The notes beneath the pieces were generated by a model. It ran no database searches. It saw only the letters and a program-made list of their open reading frames with translations, and was not told the DNA's origin. Below, one piece after another: positions 1 through 8,259 of a stretch of 31,987 bases of DNA; the first letter of the stretch is position 1; every line of letters begins with the position of its first letter. The stretch spans positions 1 through 31,987 of IMG/VR virus record IMGVR_UViG_3300032053_000312; one strand, given 5' to 3'. The position numbers were made by a program, and so were the translations under genes. The DNA is from a virus.

Positions 1-1
1 C

Positions 2-448
2 TTGAAATCAGACTTGTTCACAGATAATAAGCCTATGAGCCTGTCTGTCAAAGATTGGATTATTAGGAAGCTGGCTCCCAAGATGCTTATTAGTGAGAAG
101 ACTATTGAGGCTGTTATTAATTATCAGTTTCAGGAGGCCAACCAGGCGCTAACAAAACATAAGAGCTTAGAGATCAGTGGGTTTGGGAAGTTTTTCTTTA
201 ATGAAGGGAAGGCAGTAAAGCAGATGGAGAAATACGAGAGTCAGAAAGCCTTGTTCACAAAGAAGCTAGAGGACGTTAGCTTAACAGAACAGAAGAGGAA
301 GTCTTACGAGCTTAAGCTTCAGATAGCTTTGGATGGTATAAGAGATTTAAAACCAAGAATGTATGCTTTCACAAATTTACGAGGGGTGGAGGAACAACCT
401 AATCCCCCCAGACAAGTTGAAGACAGCGATATTAGAGACGAGCAGTAA
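2..448 (+). CDS. HU/IHF-like DNA-binding protein, 5' end uncertain
   Basis: The predicted protein has an N-terminal helical region (KDWIIRKLAPKM onward) followed by ISGFGKFFF. The GFG-F signature marks the beta turn leading into the DNA-binding arms of HU/IHF proteins. After it comes a lysine/glutamate-rich helical tail instead of the usual arm. Family knowledge: crAss-like phages carry two IHF-subunit-like genes in the structural block, and a second GFG-F protein lies at 17776. Inference: a nucleoid-like or virion-associated DNA-binding protein. The open frame begins with TTG at the window edge, so the true start may lie upstream. The first ATG inside is at 35. The 3' end overlaps the next gene by 86 bases in another frame. 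Confidence 0.65.
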   Translation: MKSDLFTDNKPMSLSVKDWIIRKLAPKMLISEKTIEAVINYQFQEANQALTKHKSLEISGFGKFFFNEGKAVKQMEKYESQKALFTKKLEDVSLTEQKRKSYELKLQIALDGIRDLKPRMYAFTNLRGVEEQPNPPRQVEDSDIRDEQ

Positions 449-653
449 GAGAATAAGCATCTGTAAGCAGTGTGAATATCATTCAGCTAACAGAAAGAAT
501 TATAAAACCATTCGTCTTGATGCTCATTGCACCCATTGTGGATGTACGTTGTCTGCTAAAACCAAATGTCTTTCATGTGCCTGTCCATTAGAGAAATGGA
601 TGGCAGAGGTTACGCAAGAACAAGAAGAGCAAATTGAAAAAGATGGAAAATAA
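363..653 (+). CDS. Small zinc-ribbon protein (eight cysteines)
   Basis: This 96-residue protein has cysteines at 34, 37, 56, 59, 61, 69, 72 and 74, arranged CxxC, CxxCxC, CxxCxC. That is enough to bind two zinc ions. The N-terminal third (QIYEGWRN onward) is helical, and the C-terminus is a Glu/Gln-rich helix. No enzyme motif is visible. It starts inside the end of the HU-like gene, and its own 3' end overlaps the next gene by 11 bases, which suggests coupled translation. The cysteine pattern shows it is a real coding frame. Function is unknown; DNA or protein binding during packaging is an inference from position only. Confidence 0.7.
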   Translation: MLSQIYEGWRNNLIPPDKLKTAILETSSKRISICKQCEYHSANRKNYKTIRLDAHCTHCGCTLSAKTKCLSCACPLEKWMAEVTQEQEEQIEKDGK

Positions 654-903
654 CGAGGTGACGTTTAAGAAGATTCCGTTGAAGGTGTTTTTAGACATTC
701 TTCAAAATGCATGGGAAAATGGAGCAGACTATGTTGATATTGTAGGTGTTCCTGATGAAGTGCAGGACAATATAGCTGTAACCGTTCGAGAAGAATACAT
801 AAATGCAAATCCTGAGGATGAGGATGAGTTTGAAATAGATGTGGATGTGGAATACCCTGAAGACAAAAACCTATCGGACGAAGATTTAAACCAATTAATA
901 TGA
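643..903 (+). CDS. Small acidic protein of unknown function
   Basis: An 86-residue acidic protein: a basic N-terminal patch (FKKIPLK), a hydrophobic helix, then a strongly Asp/Glu-rich second half. I chose the ATG at 643. The frame is open from a TTG at 634, but ATG gives a normal start 11 bases inside the preceding gene. The stop (TGA 901-903) overlaps the next ATG at 900 in an ATGA arrangement, which supports it as a genuine operon member. I do not recognise a family. Such an acidic small protein next to terminase genes could be a regulator or DNA mimic, but nothing in the sequence proves this. Confidence 0.6.
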   Translation: MENNEVTFKKIPLKVFLDILQNAWENGADYVDIVGVPDEVQDNIAVTVREEYINANPEDEDEFEIDVDVEYPEDKNLSDEDLNQLI

Positions 904-1079
904 ATCCAGTAATAGAAGCGTGGATAGTTATTGAAAAATTAGCAGCCTTGATTGCTACACCTGATGTAAGCTCAGAGGTGAAAAAACTAGCTAATGATGA
1001 GATTGAGAAACTTCTCAGTTCTGTGATTCAGCCTAGCCTCACCAAGTTTACAGCAGCAAGCTCAGGTATTCTGCTCTAA
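900..1079 (+). CDS. Small hypothetical protein (59 aa)
   Basis: A short frame starts at ATG 900, overlapping the upstream stop as ATGA, and ends at TAA 1077-1079, ten bases before the next ATG. Without it this stretch would be the only coding gap among the tightly packed genes here. The protein starts MNPVIEAWIVIEKLAAL and looks like two amphipathic helices with lysine/glutamate periodicity and a Ser/Ala-rich end. No family is recognised. Evidence is its perfect fit between neighbours and a helical composition. Confidence 0.55.
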   Translation: MNPVIEAWIVIEKLAALIATPDVSSEVKKLANDEIEKLLSSVIQPSLTKFTAASSGILL

Positions 1080-1088
1080 ACAACAGAT

Positions 1089-1373
1089 ATGGGAAGACCC
1101 AACAATTATTATGGAGTGCTTGCACTTTTTCAGCAATTACATATTTCCTACCCTAATTACAATATAGGTAGACACATAGCCACTGCGCTAGATGAATATG
1201 GAGATGTATGGGGACTTAGTGATAGAGAGATACTTTTTGCTCTTGAGAAGTATAAATCAGAGCTTGACATGGACATTCCTCACACAGATGATAGCGAAAT
1301 TGATCAGATTATAAAGGAGGGGATGAATCTGGAGAACATTCTAAAAGAAGACGATGATGTCGAAGGTTATTAA
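1089..1373 (+). CDS. Conserved-looking small protein of unknown function (94 aa)
   Basis: The protein starts MGRPNNYYGVLALFQQ and carries aromatic and charged helices followed by an acidic tail (LKEDDDVEG). It has no cysteines, signal peptide or membrane segment. The start is an ATG ten bases after the previous stop, and the end overlaps the following gene by about 20 bases. The position directly before the small terminase candidate suggests a packaging-related role, but this is synteny inference only. I recall similar small genes upstream of the terminase in uncultured Bacteroidota phage contigs, without an assigned function. Confidence 0.55.
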   Translation: MGRPNNYYGVLALFQQLHISYPNYNIGRHIATALDEYGDVWGLSDREILFALEKYKSELDMDIPHTDDSEIDQIIKEGMNLENILKEDDDVEGY

Positions 1374-1692
1374 GAAAACTACATATATTAATACAGAGCT
1401 TGAATGGGCTGAGCAACAGCTTGCTTCTTGGAAGCAATATGTAGATGCTAATCCCCTGCATGAACTAAAAGACAGGATTGAATGGAAACCTACAGCCAAA
1501 GGAGGAGTGCTTCCTATGGTGATTGCAAGCATTGAGGCACAGGGTAAGTTTATACAGGAAACCATGAAAAATTACTTGGCCCTTCTAGAGGTGGTAGAGA
1601 AACTACGTGAGAAGGAAGAAGCTAAAGTGGAAATCAGAGGCAGTGGAGAACTATCTACCATGGCTGAAGACTTTCTTAAAAGCAGACGATGA
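1354..1692 (+). CDS. Candidate small terminase subunit (TerS)
   Basis: A 112-residue, largely helical, charged protein encoded immediately before TerL, with an ATGA overlap (1689-1692). Two consecutive ATGs (1354 and 1357) are possible starts; the second gives MSKVIKKTTYIN. Central residues include a conserved-looking WKPTAKGGVLPMV stretch, followed by helices rich in Lys/Glu that could form the oligomerisation part of a TerS ring. Small terminases diverge too much to confirm from sequence. The call depends on position, size and helical make-up. The alternative is another small packaging accessory protein. Confidence 0.5.
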   Translation: MMSKVIKKTTYINTELEWAEQQLASWKQYVDANPLHELKDRIEWKPTAKGGVLPMVIASIEAQGKFIQETMKNYLALLEVVEKLREKEEAKVEIRGSGELSTMAEDFLKSRR

Positions 1693-3716
1693 ATGATCTT
1701 ATAAGTATAGATTATAAAGACTGGTTCATTAATCAGGGAAGAATCCCTGACCGTGAGTCAGCTGAATATAAGTCATTCTTTAACTTTCATAAAGAGTTAT
1801 GTCTAAACGGATGCATGATGAATGGGACATATATTAACCCATTCCTCTATTGGCATTTAAATGTGTGGCACACAGAGGTGGATCTTGTTGACGAAAGAGG
1901 ACGCATCTACCAGAAATATGCCAACCCCCTGTTACGTGATAACGAATGGATTGTGACAAATGAGATTGACAGGGCACAACAAGAAAAAAAGGGCTTGGTG
2001 ATACTAGGAATACGACGTTTTGCCAAGTCTGTTTTAGAGGCTTCTTACATAGGGTGGGGCGCAACATTTGATGAAAACTCCCAGAATGTGATCGCTGGGT
2101 TAAATGCCCCCGACATAAAGCTGATCACAGATAAGCTGGACAAGGGCCTCAATTTCCTACCTGAAGCATGGCGATGGCAGAGAGTTGAGGACAATTGGAA
2201 AAACCAAGTCACCCTAGGTATTAAGACTCGTGGGGGAGAACGTATACCGTTCTCTCAAATCCTCATCCGTAACTTGGATGAAGGTAATAACGAAGAGGCT
2301 ATTGCAGGTACCAAACCTCGTAAACTAATTATTGACGAGATTGGTAAGGGTAACTTCCTCAGAGGCTTTCAGGCAGCTGTGCCTGGTTTCACCACTCCGT
2401 ATGGATGGGGATGTTCTCCTCTCCTGACAGGAACAGGTGGTGATATGAAGAAATTTATGGACGCTAAGTCCTTAATGTTTGACGCAGACAATTTTAACTT
2501 CCTTGCTTACAAGAATGAGAAAGATGAGAAACGTGTTCATGGCTTATTTATTTCGCATAAATATAGAATGGAAGCTAAGGAAGAGAGTACGCTGGGTGCG
2601 TTTCTTCAACAACCTGAAGGAAGCGATCTTCATAATGTCAAGATGCTTGTAAGCAATGAAGAAAAAGCTCTTGAAATAACCACAGCCAACCTTGAACGTC
2701 TGAAGAAAGCAGGAGACAGGGTGGCCTATCTAAAAGAAAAGATGTACTACCCACTTGAGGTGGATGACATCTTTCTGAATGAAGACACAAACATATTTGA
2801 TATAGAGTCGGCCAAACGCCAAAAGGGTAGGTTGCTTAACCAGGGGCGTACAGGCACTCCTGTAATTTTGTTTCATGACGGAGAGAAAATCAACCATGAG
2901 TTTACAGACAAACAGCCTATAACCAACTTCCCTCTAAAAAATAGCGATCTAAAGGATGCTCCTGTTGTCATATATGAGTTTCCTATTGAAAGTCCTCCAT
3001 ATGGATTGTATGTAGCTGGGGTCGATCCCTACAGACAAGGACAAGCTGCTTATTCTACATCATTAGGATCTGTGTACGTTTATAAGAGAATGCACGACAT
3101 AACAGGTGAGAAATATCAAGATATGTTCGTAGCTTCGTATTGTGCAAGACCTGATAAGAAAGACACTTGGGAAGAACAGGCTCGTCTACTTATTAAATAT
3201 TACAATGCACGTACGCTCTGTGAGAATGATGACATCTCCTTCATAGAATACATGAAAGCAAAAGGAGACGCACACTATCTTGAGAAACAACCTGATTGGT
3301 TGAAAGAGGTGGTGCCTGGTACAACAGTGAAACGTGAGTATGGTGTGCACAGAAGCTCTGATAAAATCAGAGACTACCTGCATAACTGTCTCAAGAAGTA
3401 TATGGAGGAAGTGGTGTACACCGAGAAGGATGAAAATGGTAACATCATCAAAGAGGTGCAAGGAGTGTCAAAGATATTTGATCCTGTACTGCTAGAAGAG
3501 ATTATTCAGTATAACGATCAGGGTAACTTTGACCGTATTATTGCTGCAGAACTTGCTATAGCTCAGGCTCTTAAAATGGATCCTATACTTGGTAGGGTGG
3601 GAGGATCTTCTGATCCTAGAGTGATTGCGATATTCAAACCCAATAAGAAGAACGTTCTGTTTACAGAATCTCGTGGGTTATTTAATAAAGTGAAAAAAAG
3701 TAAACTTTTTATATAA
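1689..3716 (+). CDS. terL: Terminase large subunit (ATPase and nuclease)
   Basis: The packaging motor protein, which translocates DNA into the prohead and cuts it. At 675 residues it has the usual two-domain length. The ATPase part shows a Walker A-like loop at residues 107-114 (GIRRFAKS, Ala in place of the usual Gly before Lys), a Walker B at 212-217 (KLIIDE) with the catalytic Glu next to Asp, and a motif III LLTGTGG near 245-251. The RNase H-like nuclease part shows GVDP (D446), an acidic ENDD patch (512-515) and NFDRIIAAELA (D615), which fit the three metal-binding acids. The start overlaps the TerS candidate and the stop overlaps the portal ATG (TAATG), so the three are probably translationally coupled. 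Confidence 0.9.
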   Translation: MNDLISIDYKDWFINQGRIPDRESAEYKSFFNFHKELCLNGCMMNGTYINPFLYWHLNVWHTEVDLVDERGRIYQKYANPLLRDNEWIVTNEIDRAQQEKKGLVILGIRRFAKSVLEASYIGWGATFDENSQNVIAGLNAPDIKLITDKLDKGLNFLPEAWRWQRVEDNWKNQVTLGIKTRGGERIPFSQILIRNLDEGNNEEAIAGTKPRKLIIDEIGKGNFLRGFQAAVPGFTTPYGWGCSPLLTGTGGDMKKFMDAKSLMFDADNFNFLAYKNEKDEKRVHGLFISHKYRMEAKEESTLGAFLQQPEGSDLHNVKMLVSNEEKALEITTANLERLKKAGDRVAYLKEKMYYPLEVDDIFLNEDTNIFDIESAKRQKGRLLNQGRTGTPVILFHDGEKINHEFTDKQPITNFPLKNSDLKDAPVVIYEFPIESPPYGLYVAGVDPYRQGQAAYSTSLGSVYVYKRMHDITGEKYQDMFVASYCARPDKKDTWEEQARLLIKYYNARTLCENDDISFIEYMKAKGDAHYLEKQPDWLKEVVPGTTVKREYGVHRSSDKIRDYLHNCLKKYMEEVVYTEKDENGNIIKEVQGVSKIFDPVLLEEIIQYNDQGNFDRIIAAELAIAQALKMDPILGRVGGSSDPRVIAIFKPNKKNVLFTESRGLFNKVKKSKLFI

Positions 3717-6301
3717 TGGCTATCATTAGATATACGAAAGATGCTACAATTAGATATGCCTATCTAAATATATTTCCTGACCAGTTTAAGACGGACAAGG
3801 AAAAGCAAGACGAAAGTTGGATAAAGAACACCATGGACTACTTTGCAAACAAGGCGTATGCTGAGTATGTAAAGAACCGTGACACCTTTGTCAAAAACTA
3901 CGACCTAATAAAAGGCATCCTGAGGATGGAAGACTTCTATCAAGAGCCTCAGGTGAGGAGCTTTACAGACATGATGACAGCTGATTTACAGCTTCCTGCA
4001 TATGTAAAGATGTATTCCATCATGACCACTCCCGTGAACGAGCTGGTGGGTGAAATTACAAAACGCCCTGACACATTCAGGGTGAAGGCATTTGATGATG
4101 ACAGTAAGGCTGAAGAGCTACAATTCAAGACAGACATTCTTCAAGAATATGTAATTAGTCAAGCTAAACAAAAGATTGTTCAGCAAGCTGCAATGCAGGG
4201 TGAAGAGATTGATGAGGAAGAATTGCAGCAACTTACCATGGATCAAGTGAAAGATGTGCTAGATAGTTATACATCTGTAGCCGAGAAATGGGCTAATCAT
4301 GTACTCACCTGTCAGAAGGCTGAGTTTAACCTGAAGGAAAAAAGTGAAGATGCATTTCGCGATTTGCTAATTTCTGGAAGAGAATTTTATCATATATATG
4401 AAGACAACTCAAAACTTGGATTTAATGTTGAGGTGGCTAACCCCAAGAACACTTGGTTTCTTACAACTCCTGATAGAAAATGGATTTCTGATCCTACAGG
4501 TAGAGCTCAAGGTGCTTATGCGGCTGGTACAGTACAGGTTATGGAACTTTCAGAAATTATTGAAAGCATTCCTGACCTCACCAAAGAAGAAATAGACCAT
4601 CTCAGAAGTTCTCTCCAAGACTATGGACTAATTAATGTTCGTGAATCTAATCTAGGTAATCCAAATGCTACGCCAGGTATTGACTCAGTTCAATATGATA
4701 CATTTGATCCACTGGTCCTTCAAACCCGTATGATTATCGAGAGTGAAATGAAGGAGAACAACGATGGTCTTAAAGATTTCTTAGGACTCACCTCTAATGT
4801 GTCTTCATTTGGATACAAATATGTGGTGGTGAGATGTTATTGGTTGAGTAAGAAGAAGATAGGCAAGGTGATCTACCTAGATGAAATGGGTAACGAACAG
4901 TCTGTTCTAGTAGATGAAAACTATAAGAGTGGTACAATCCCTACACAAGAATCTATTGAATGGGGATGGATCAATCAGTGGTATCAGGGTACAAAGATTG
5001 GACCAGACATATATCACATCAAACCGTTCAAGCTCCTAAACTATTGTCCAATCATTGGTACAACATTTGAGGTGAAGAATACAGAGGCAAAGAGTCTGGT
5101 TGACTTGATGAAGCCTTTCCAGGTGTTGTACAATGTATGTATGAACCAGCTTTACAAACTCCTTGAGAAGGAAGTGGGTAAGGTGTATTTGACATCCATC
5201 AGACATATTCCTATTCCTAAGGATGGTGATGCACAAGATGCTCTTGACATCTGGGAAATGGAGGCAAGAAACAGAGGGGTTATGTTTATTGACGATAGCC
5301 CTGAGAACCTGAAGAGTCCTTCTAGCTTCAACCAATTTAGAGACATTGACCTCACACGTACGCAGGAGATACAGTCTCGTTACACACTAGCACAACAACT
5401 CAAGAACGAATGTTGGGAGCTTATAGGTATGAGTAGACAACGTATGGGATCTGTGGCAGCTAGTGAGTCTGCTACAGGTGTTAATACAGCTGTACAACAA
5501 TCTTATTCTCAAACAGAACCTCTGTTTGTAGCACACGAATATATTATGGGTCAGCTATATCAATCTATTATTGATGCTGCCCTGTACGTAGAAAGCAAGA
5601 AGCCACAATCCACTCTCTCCTACATTACAAATGAGGGAGAATCTGCGTTTGTACAGGTGAACGGTTCTGATCTTAAGTTCCGTGACCTGAAGGTGTTCTT
5701 AACAAATCGTCCTGAAGATAAGCAAATGTTCGACGAGCTTAGAGGTTTGTCTCAGGCTATCATTCAGAACGGTGGAAGCTTGTACGATGTAATTGAGCTT
5801 TACAGCACCAAGTCCATGAGGGCTATGAAGAAGGTGTTTAAAGAGTTGAAAGACAGACAGATGCAATTGCAAGATCAACAAATGCAAACTCAACAACAGC
5901 AACTTGATCAACAAAGAGAGATTGCAGCTGCTCAGCTTCAACAGACTCAGCTTCAGAAAGAGCAAGAGATTGCTAACGATAACTATCAAAACGAACTGGA
6001 TAGACTCAATAAGAAGGAGATTGCTCTCATTGCTGCTGAGGCCAAGAACATGGGACCTCTCAGTGATGTAGATAATAGTGGCACTCCTGATGTTCTAGAG
6101 ATTAATAAAATTGCTGCTGAACAATCCCGTACAGCAAAAGACTATGAAATGAAAATGGCAGATATTCAGGGGAAGAATATCCAAAACCTTCAGAAACTTG
6201 ATATTGAAAGAGAGAAGTTGAAGGTGGATAGAGAAAATCAAAAGAACGACTTAGAAATAGCAAAGCTAAACGCTAAGAATCGAGCTACAAAATCTAAATA
6301 A
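3716..6301 (+). CDS. Portal protein with long C-terminal coiled coil
   Basis: An 861-residue protein directly after TerL, the usual portal position, with length typical of large crAss-like portals. The middle contains alternating beta/helical regions ending in the stem and crown. The last roughly 160 residues are Gln-rich then Lys/Glu-rich coiled coil, consistent with a portal barrel extending into the capsid. Residues 784-795 (DVDNSGTPDVLE) match an EF-hand/type-3-repeat-like calcium loop. No membrane segment is visible. The stop overlaps the SPFH gene start by one base. Identification rests on synteny, size and architecture; a P22-like barrel function is inferred. Confidence 0.82.
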   Translation: MAIIRYTKDATIRYAYLNIFPDQFKTDKEKQDESWIKNTMDYFANKAYAEYVKNRDTFVKNYDLIKGILRMEDFYQEPQVRSFTDMMTADLQLPAYVKMYSIMTTPVNELVGEITKRPDTFRVKAFDDDSKAEELQFKTDILQEYVISQAKQKIVQQAAMQGEEIDEEELQQLTMDQVKDVLDSYTSVAEKWANHVLTCQKAEFNLKEKSEDAFRDLLISGREFYHIYEDNSKLGFNVEVANPKNTWFLTTPDRKWISDPTGRAQGAYAAGTVQVMELSEIIESIPDLTKEEIDHLRSSLQDYGLINVRESNLGNPNATPGIDSVQYDTFDPLVLQTRMIIESEMKENNDGLKDFLGLTSNVSSFGYKYVVVRCYWLSKKKIGKVIYLDEMGNEQSVLVDENYKSGTIPTQESIEWGWINQWYQGTKIGPDIYHIKPFKLLNYCPIIGTTFEVKNTEAKSLVDLMKPFQVLYNVCMNQLYKLLEKEVGKVYLTSIRHIPIPKDGDAQDALDIWEMEARNRGVMFIDDSPENLKSPSSFNQFRDIDLTRTQEIQSRYTLAQQLKNECWELIGMSRQRMGSVAASESATGVNTAVQQSYSQTEPLFVAHEYIMGQLYQSIIDAALYVESKKPQSTLSYITNEGESAFVQVNGSDLKFRDLKVFLTNRPEDKQMFDELRGLSQAIIQNGGSLYDVIELYSTKSMRAMKKVFKELKDRQMQLQDQQMQTQQQQLDQQREIAAAQLQQTQLQKEQEIANDNYQNELDRLNKKEIALIAAEAKNMGPLSDVDNSGTPDVLEINKIAAEQSRTAKDYEMKMADIQGKNIQNLQKLDIEREKLKVDRENQKNDLEIAKLNAKNRATKSK
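6065..6100 (+). other. EF-hand-like calcium loop in portal C-terminus
   Basis: Residues 784-795 of the portal read DVDNSGTPDVLE. Acidic or polar ligands fall at loop positions 1, 3, 5, 9 and 12, with Gly at 6, as in EF-hand or thrombospondin type-3 calcium loops. Position 8 is Pro rather than a hydrophobic residue, which resembles type-3 repeats more than a classical EF-hand. The loop interrupts the coiled-coil tail. Confidence 0.5.
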
Positions 6302-6831
6302 TGTTCGATAGGCTAATTGACATAATCACAGGCTGGTTTGAACAATTGCTCCCTTTCTTTATCATTAGAGATTTTGAGGAAGCAGTTGTTCTACGCTTTG
6401 GTAAATTCCACAAGGTAGCTAAACCTGGTTTTCACTGGCGCATCCCATTTGTGGATGATGTTATGGAACAGCATGTTGTAGTTACAACTCTGAGCCTATC
6501 CCCACAGAGTCTTTACACTAAAGACAAACAGAACATTGTTGTAAAGGGATTAATCAAATACAAAATAGCTGACATTCAGACATTTATGTTAGAAGTGTAC
6601 GATGCTCAGGATGCTATATCAGATATGACACAATACATCATCAAGAACATCATCATGGGCAAAACTTTAGAGGAGTGTGTAGATGCTGAGATTGATAACA
6701 TCCTCACGAAGAAAGCTAGAGTGGAGGCAAGGAAGTGGGGCGTTGAGATTCAACAAGTTACACTCACTGACATAGCTCCAATCCGTTCATATAGGATAAT
6801 AAATGACACGGTGATAAACAAACTTGATTAG
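6301..6831 (+). CDS. SPFH/band-7 (stomatin/prohibitin-like) domain protein
   Basis: A 176-residue protein with a hydrophobic amphipathic N-terminus (residues about 4-22), then the recognisable SPFH pattern: E-x-AVVLRFGKF, a KPGFHWRIPFVD turn, a YTKDKQNIVVKGLIKYKI strand pair and helical segments ending in VEIQQVTLTDIAP. SPFH proteins assemble as membrane-associated scaffolds and often bind proteases such as FtsH. This copy lacks the long C-terminal coiled coil of flotillins, so it is little more than the SPFH core. It is coupled to the portal by TAATG and closes the first operon segment. Its phage role is unknown. Options include an inner-membrane platform for assembly or takeover, or protection from host membrane proteases (inference). 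Confidence 0.8.
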   Translation: MFDRLIDIITGWFEQLLPFFIIRDFEEAVVLRFGKFHKVAKPGFHWRIPFVDDVMEQHVVVTTLSLSPQSLYTKDKQNIVVKGLIKYKIADIQTFMLEVYDAQDAISDMTQYIIKNIIMGKTLEECVDAEIDNILTKKARVEARKWGVEIQQVTLTDIAPIRSYRIINDTVINKLD

Positions 6832-6889
6832 AGTAATTTATATTAATGCTATATTATATACGAAAATGGTGTATACAGATGCATAACTC

Positions 6890-6920
6890 TTTGCTATTCA
6901 ACAATCTCTGATTATTTTTA
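6890..6920 (+). promoter_or_regulatory. Candidate Bacteroidota-type promoter for scaffold and capsid genes
   Basis: TTTG at 6890-6893 is followed after 19 bases by TATTTTTA at 6913-6920. This matches the Bacteroidota consensus TTTG-N(19-21)-TAnnTTTG with one mismatch at the last base. It lies in the 121-base gap after the SPFH gene, and transcription would start about 25 bases before the ATG at 6953. Confidence 0.5.
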
Positions 6921-6952
6921 CACACGTATAAACCAATTTAAACAAACTACAT

Positions 6953-8233
6953 ATGGCTGAGAACCTAGATACCCCGTCATTCGGTAACTTTAGTATTGAA
7001 AATACTATGGAGATGGGACCTGGAAGTATAGAACTTCTTAATGATCTTATGTCTCCTGAGACATCAACAGGCGATCCTGATGATATTCAGAAGATTGTAA
7101 AAACTGTTGAACCTGCTACTCCAAGTCCAAAACCCGATGTTCCTAAAGGAAAAGAAATTGTTCCTAAAGTAGATGGTGAAGAATTCACTGGTCAAGATTT
7201 GATTTCAAGCTTCCTTGGTGATAACACTGGAGAAGAAGAAGAATCAGAAGAGGTTGATCCTCAACCAGTTAAGAAGAAAGCTCCAACAACTGAAGCTAAA
7301 CCTGCTGAAGAAGAAAACAATAATGAAGAAGGAGAAGGAGAAGAGCAAGTGAGTCAATTTACAGCTTTATCTCGTGACCTTTTCAAACTTGGTGTTTTTT
7401 CAAAGGATGAAGATGAAGATGATGTAAGCATATCCACTCCTGAAGAGTTTTTAGAGCGCTTCCAAAGTGAAAAGAAAAAGGGAGCTGTTGAGATGGTGCA
7501 AAACTTCATTAGTCAATTTGGCGAGGATTATCAACAAGCGTTCGAGGCTGTATTTGTAAAAGGTGTTAGTCCAAAAGAATATTTTGGTGCATTTAATAAC
7601 ATGGTTAATTTCTCTGAAATGGATCTTTCACAAGAAAACAATCAAGTGAGAGTGATAAGACAAGCATTAACTGACCAAGGTTTTGAAACCGAAGACGTTG
7701 ATACTGAGGTGGAAAGACTTAAAAACTATGGTGATCTTGAGAGCGTAGCTACAAAACATCACAAAGTGCTTGTTAAGAAGGAAGCCCAGAAACTTTCTCA
7801 AATGGAGCAAAAGGCTGAACAAGAGCTCCAACAAAAACAAGCAGTAAAAAATCAATACATCCAAAATGTTCAGGGAGTCCTTCAAGACAAACTGAAATCT
7901 AAGGAATTTGATGGAATTCCCATCAACCCTAAGTTGGCAAACGAACTACAAGACTTCCTGCTGGTAGATAAATACAAGACAGCAAGCGGTGAGACACTCA
8001 CTGATTTCGACAAAACCATCTTGGAATTGAAGAGACCTGAGAACCATACAACAAAGGTGAAAGTTGCCCTCCTGCTTAAAATCTTAGAAAAAGATCCCAC
8101 GTTATCTACCATCCAAAGAACAGGCGTTTCAAAAAAATCAAACGAGCTGTTTGGGGAAGTAGCTAGACAAGTGACTAAAACTAAGACAGGTGGTAACAGT
8201 CAACCAGCCAAACAAAATTCATGGTTCATTTAA
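6953..8233 (+). CDS. Putative capsid scaffolding protein
   Basis: A 426-residue, highly charged protein just upstream of the major capsid gene, where scaffolds are normally encoded. The first 150 residues are low complexity and Glu/Pro/Lys-rich (runs such as EEEESEEVD and EEENNNEEGEGEE) and probably disordered. The middle and C-terminal halves are helical with a Gln/Lys-rich coiled coil around residues 275-310. No enzyme motif and no protease catalytic site are visible. The leader ends AAACTACATATGG, identical over 13 bases to the leader of the gene at 9989. Alternatives are a packaged internal protein or a neck accessory. Composition and position favour scaffold. Confidence 0.65.
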   Translation: MAENLDTPSFGNFSIENTMEMGPGSIELLNDLMSPETSTGDPDDIQKIVKTVEPATPSPKPDVPKGKEIVPKVDGEEFTGQDLISSFLGDNTGEEEESEEVDPQPVKKKAPTTEAKPAEEENNNEEGEGEEQVSQFTALSRDLFKLGVFSKDEDEDDVSISTPEEFLERFQSEKKKGAVEMVQNFISQFGEDYQQAFEAVFVKGVSPKEYFGAFNNMVNFSEMDLSQENNQVRVIRQALTDQGFETEDVDTEVERLKNYGDLESVATKHHKVLVKKEAQKLSQMEQKAEQELQQKQAVKNQYIQNVQGVLQDKLKSKEFDGIPINPKLANELQDFLLVDKYKTASGETLTDFDKTILELKRPENHTTKVKVALLLKILEKDPTLSTIQRTGVSKKSNELFGEVARQVTKTKTGGNSQPAKQNSWFI

Positions 8234-8245
8234 ATTTTAATAAAT

Positions 8246-8259
8246 AAAAGGATAACAAA
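8246..8259 (+). promoter_or_regulatory. Shine-Dalgarno-like site of the capsid gene
   Basis: AAAAGGA at 8246-8252 lies seven bases before the capsid ATG in an otherwise A/T-only leader. Most other leaders in the window are simply A-rich with no purine-rich SD core, so this is unusual and fits high expression. Confidence 0.4.

Noticed and set aside
6855-6875. Terminator after the SPFH gene
   Set aside because: TATATAC/GTGTATA can pair, but the stem is short, AT-only and has no U-tract.
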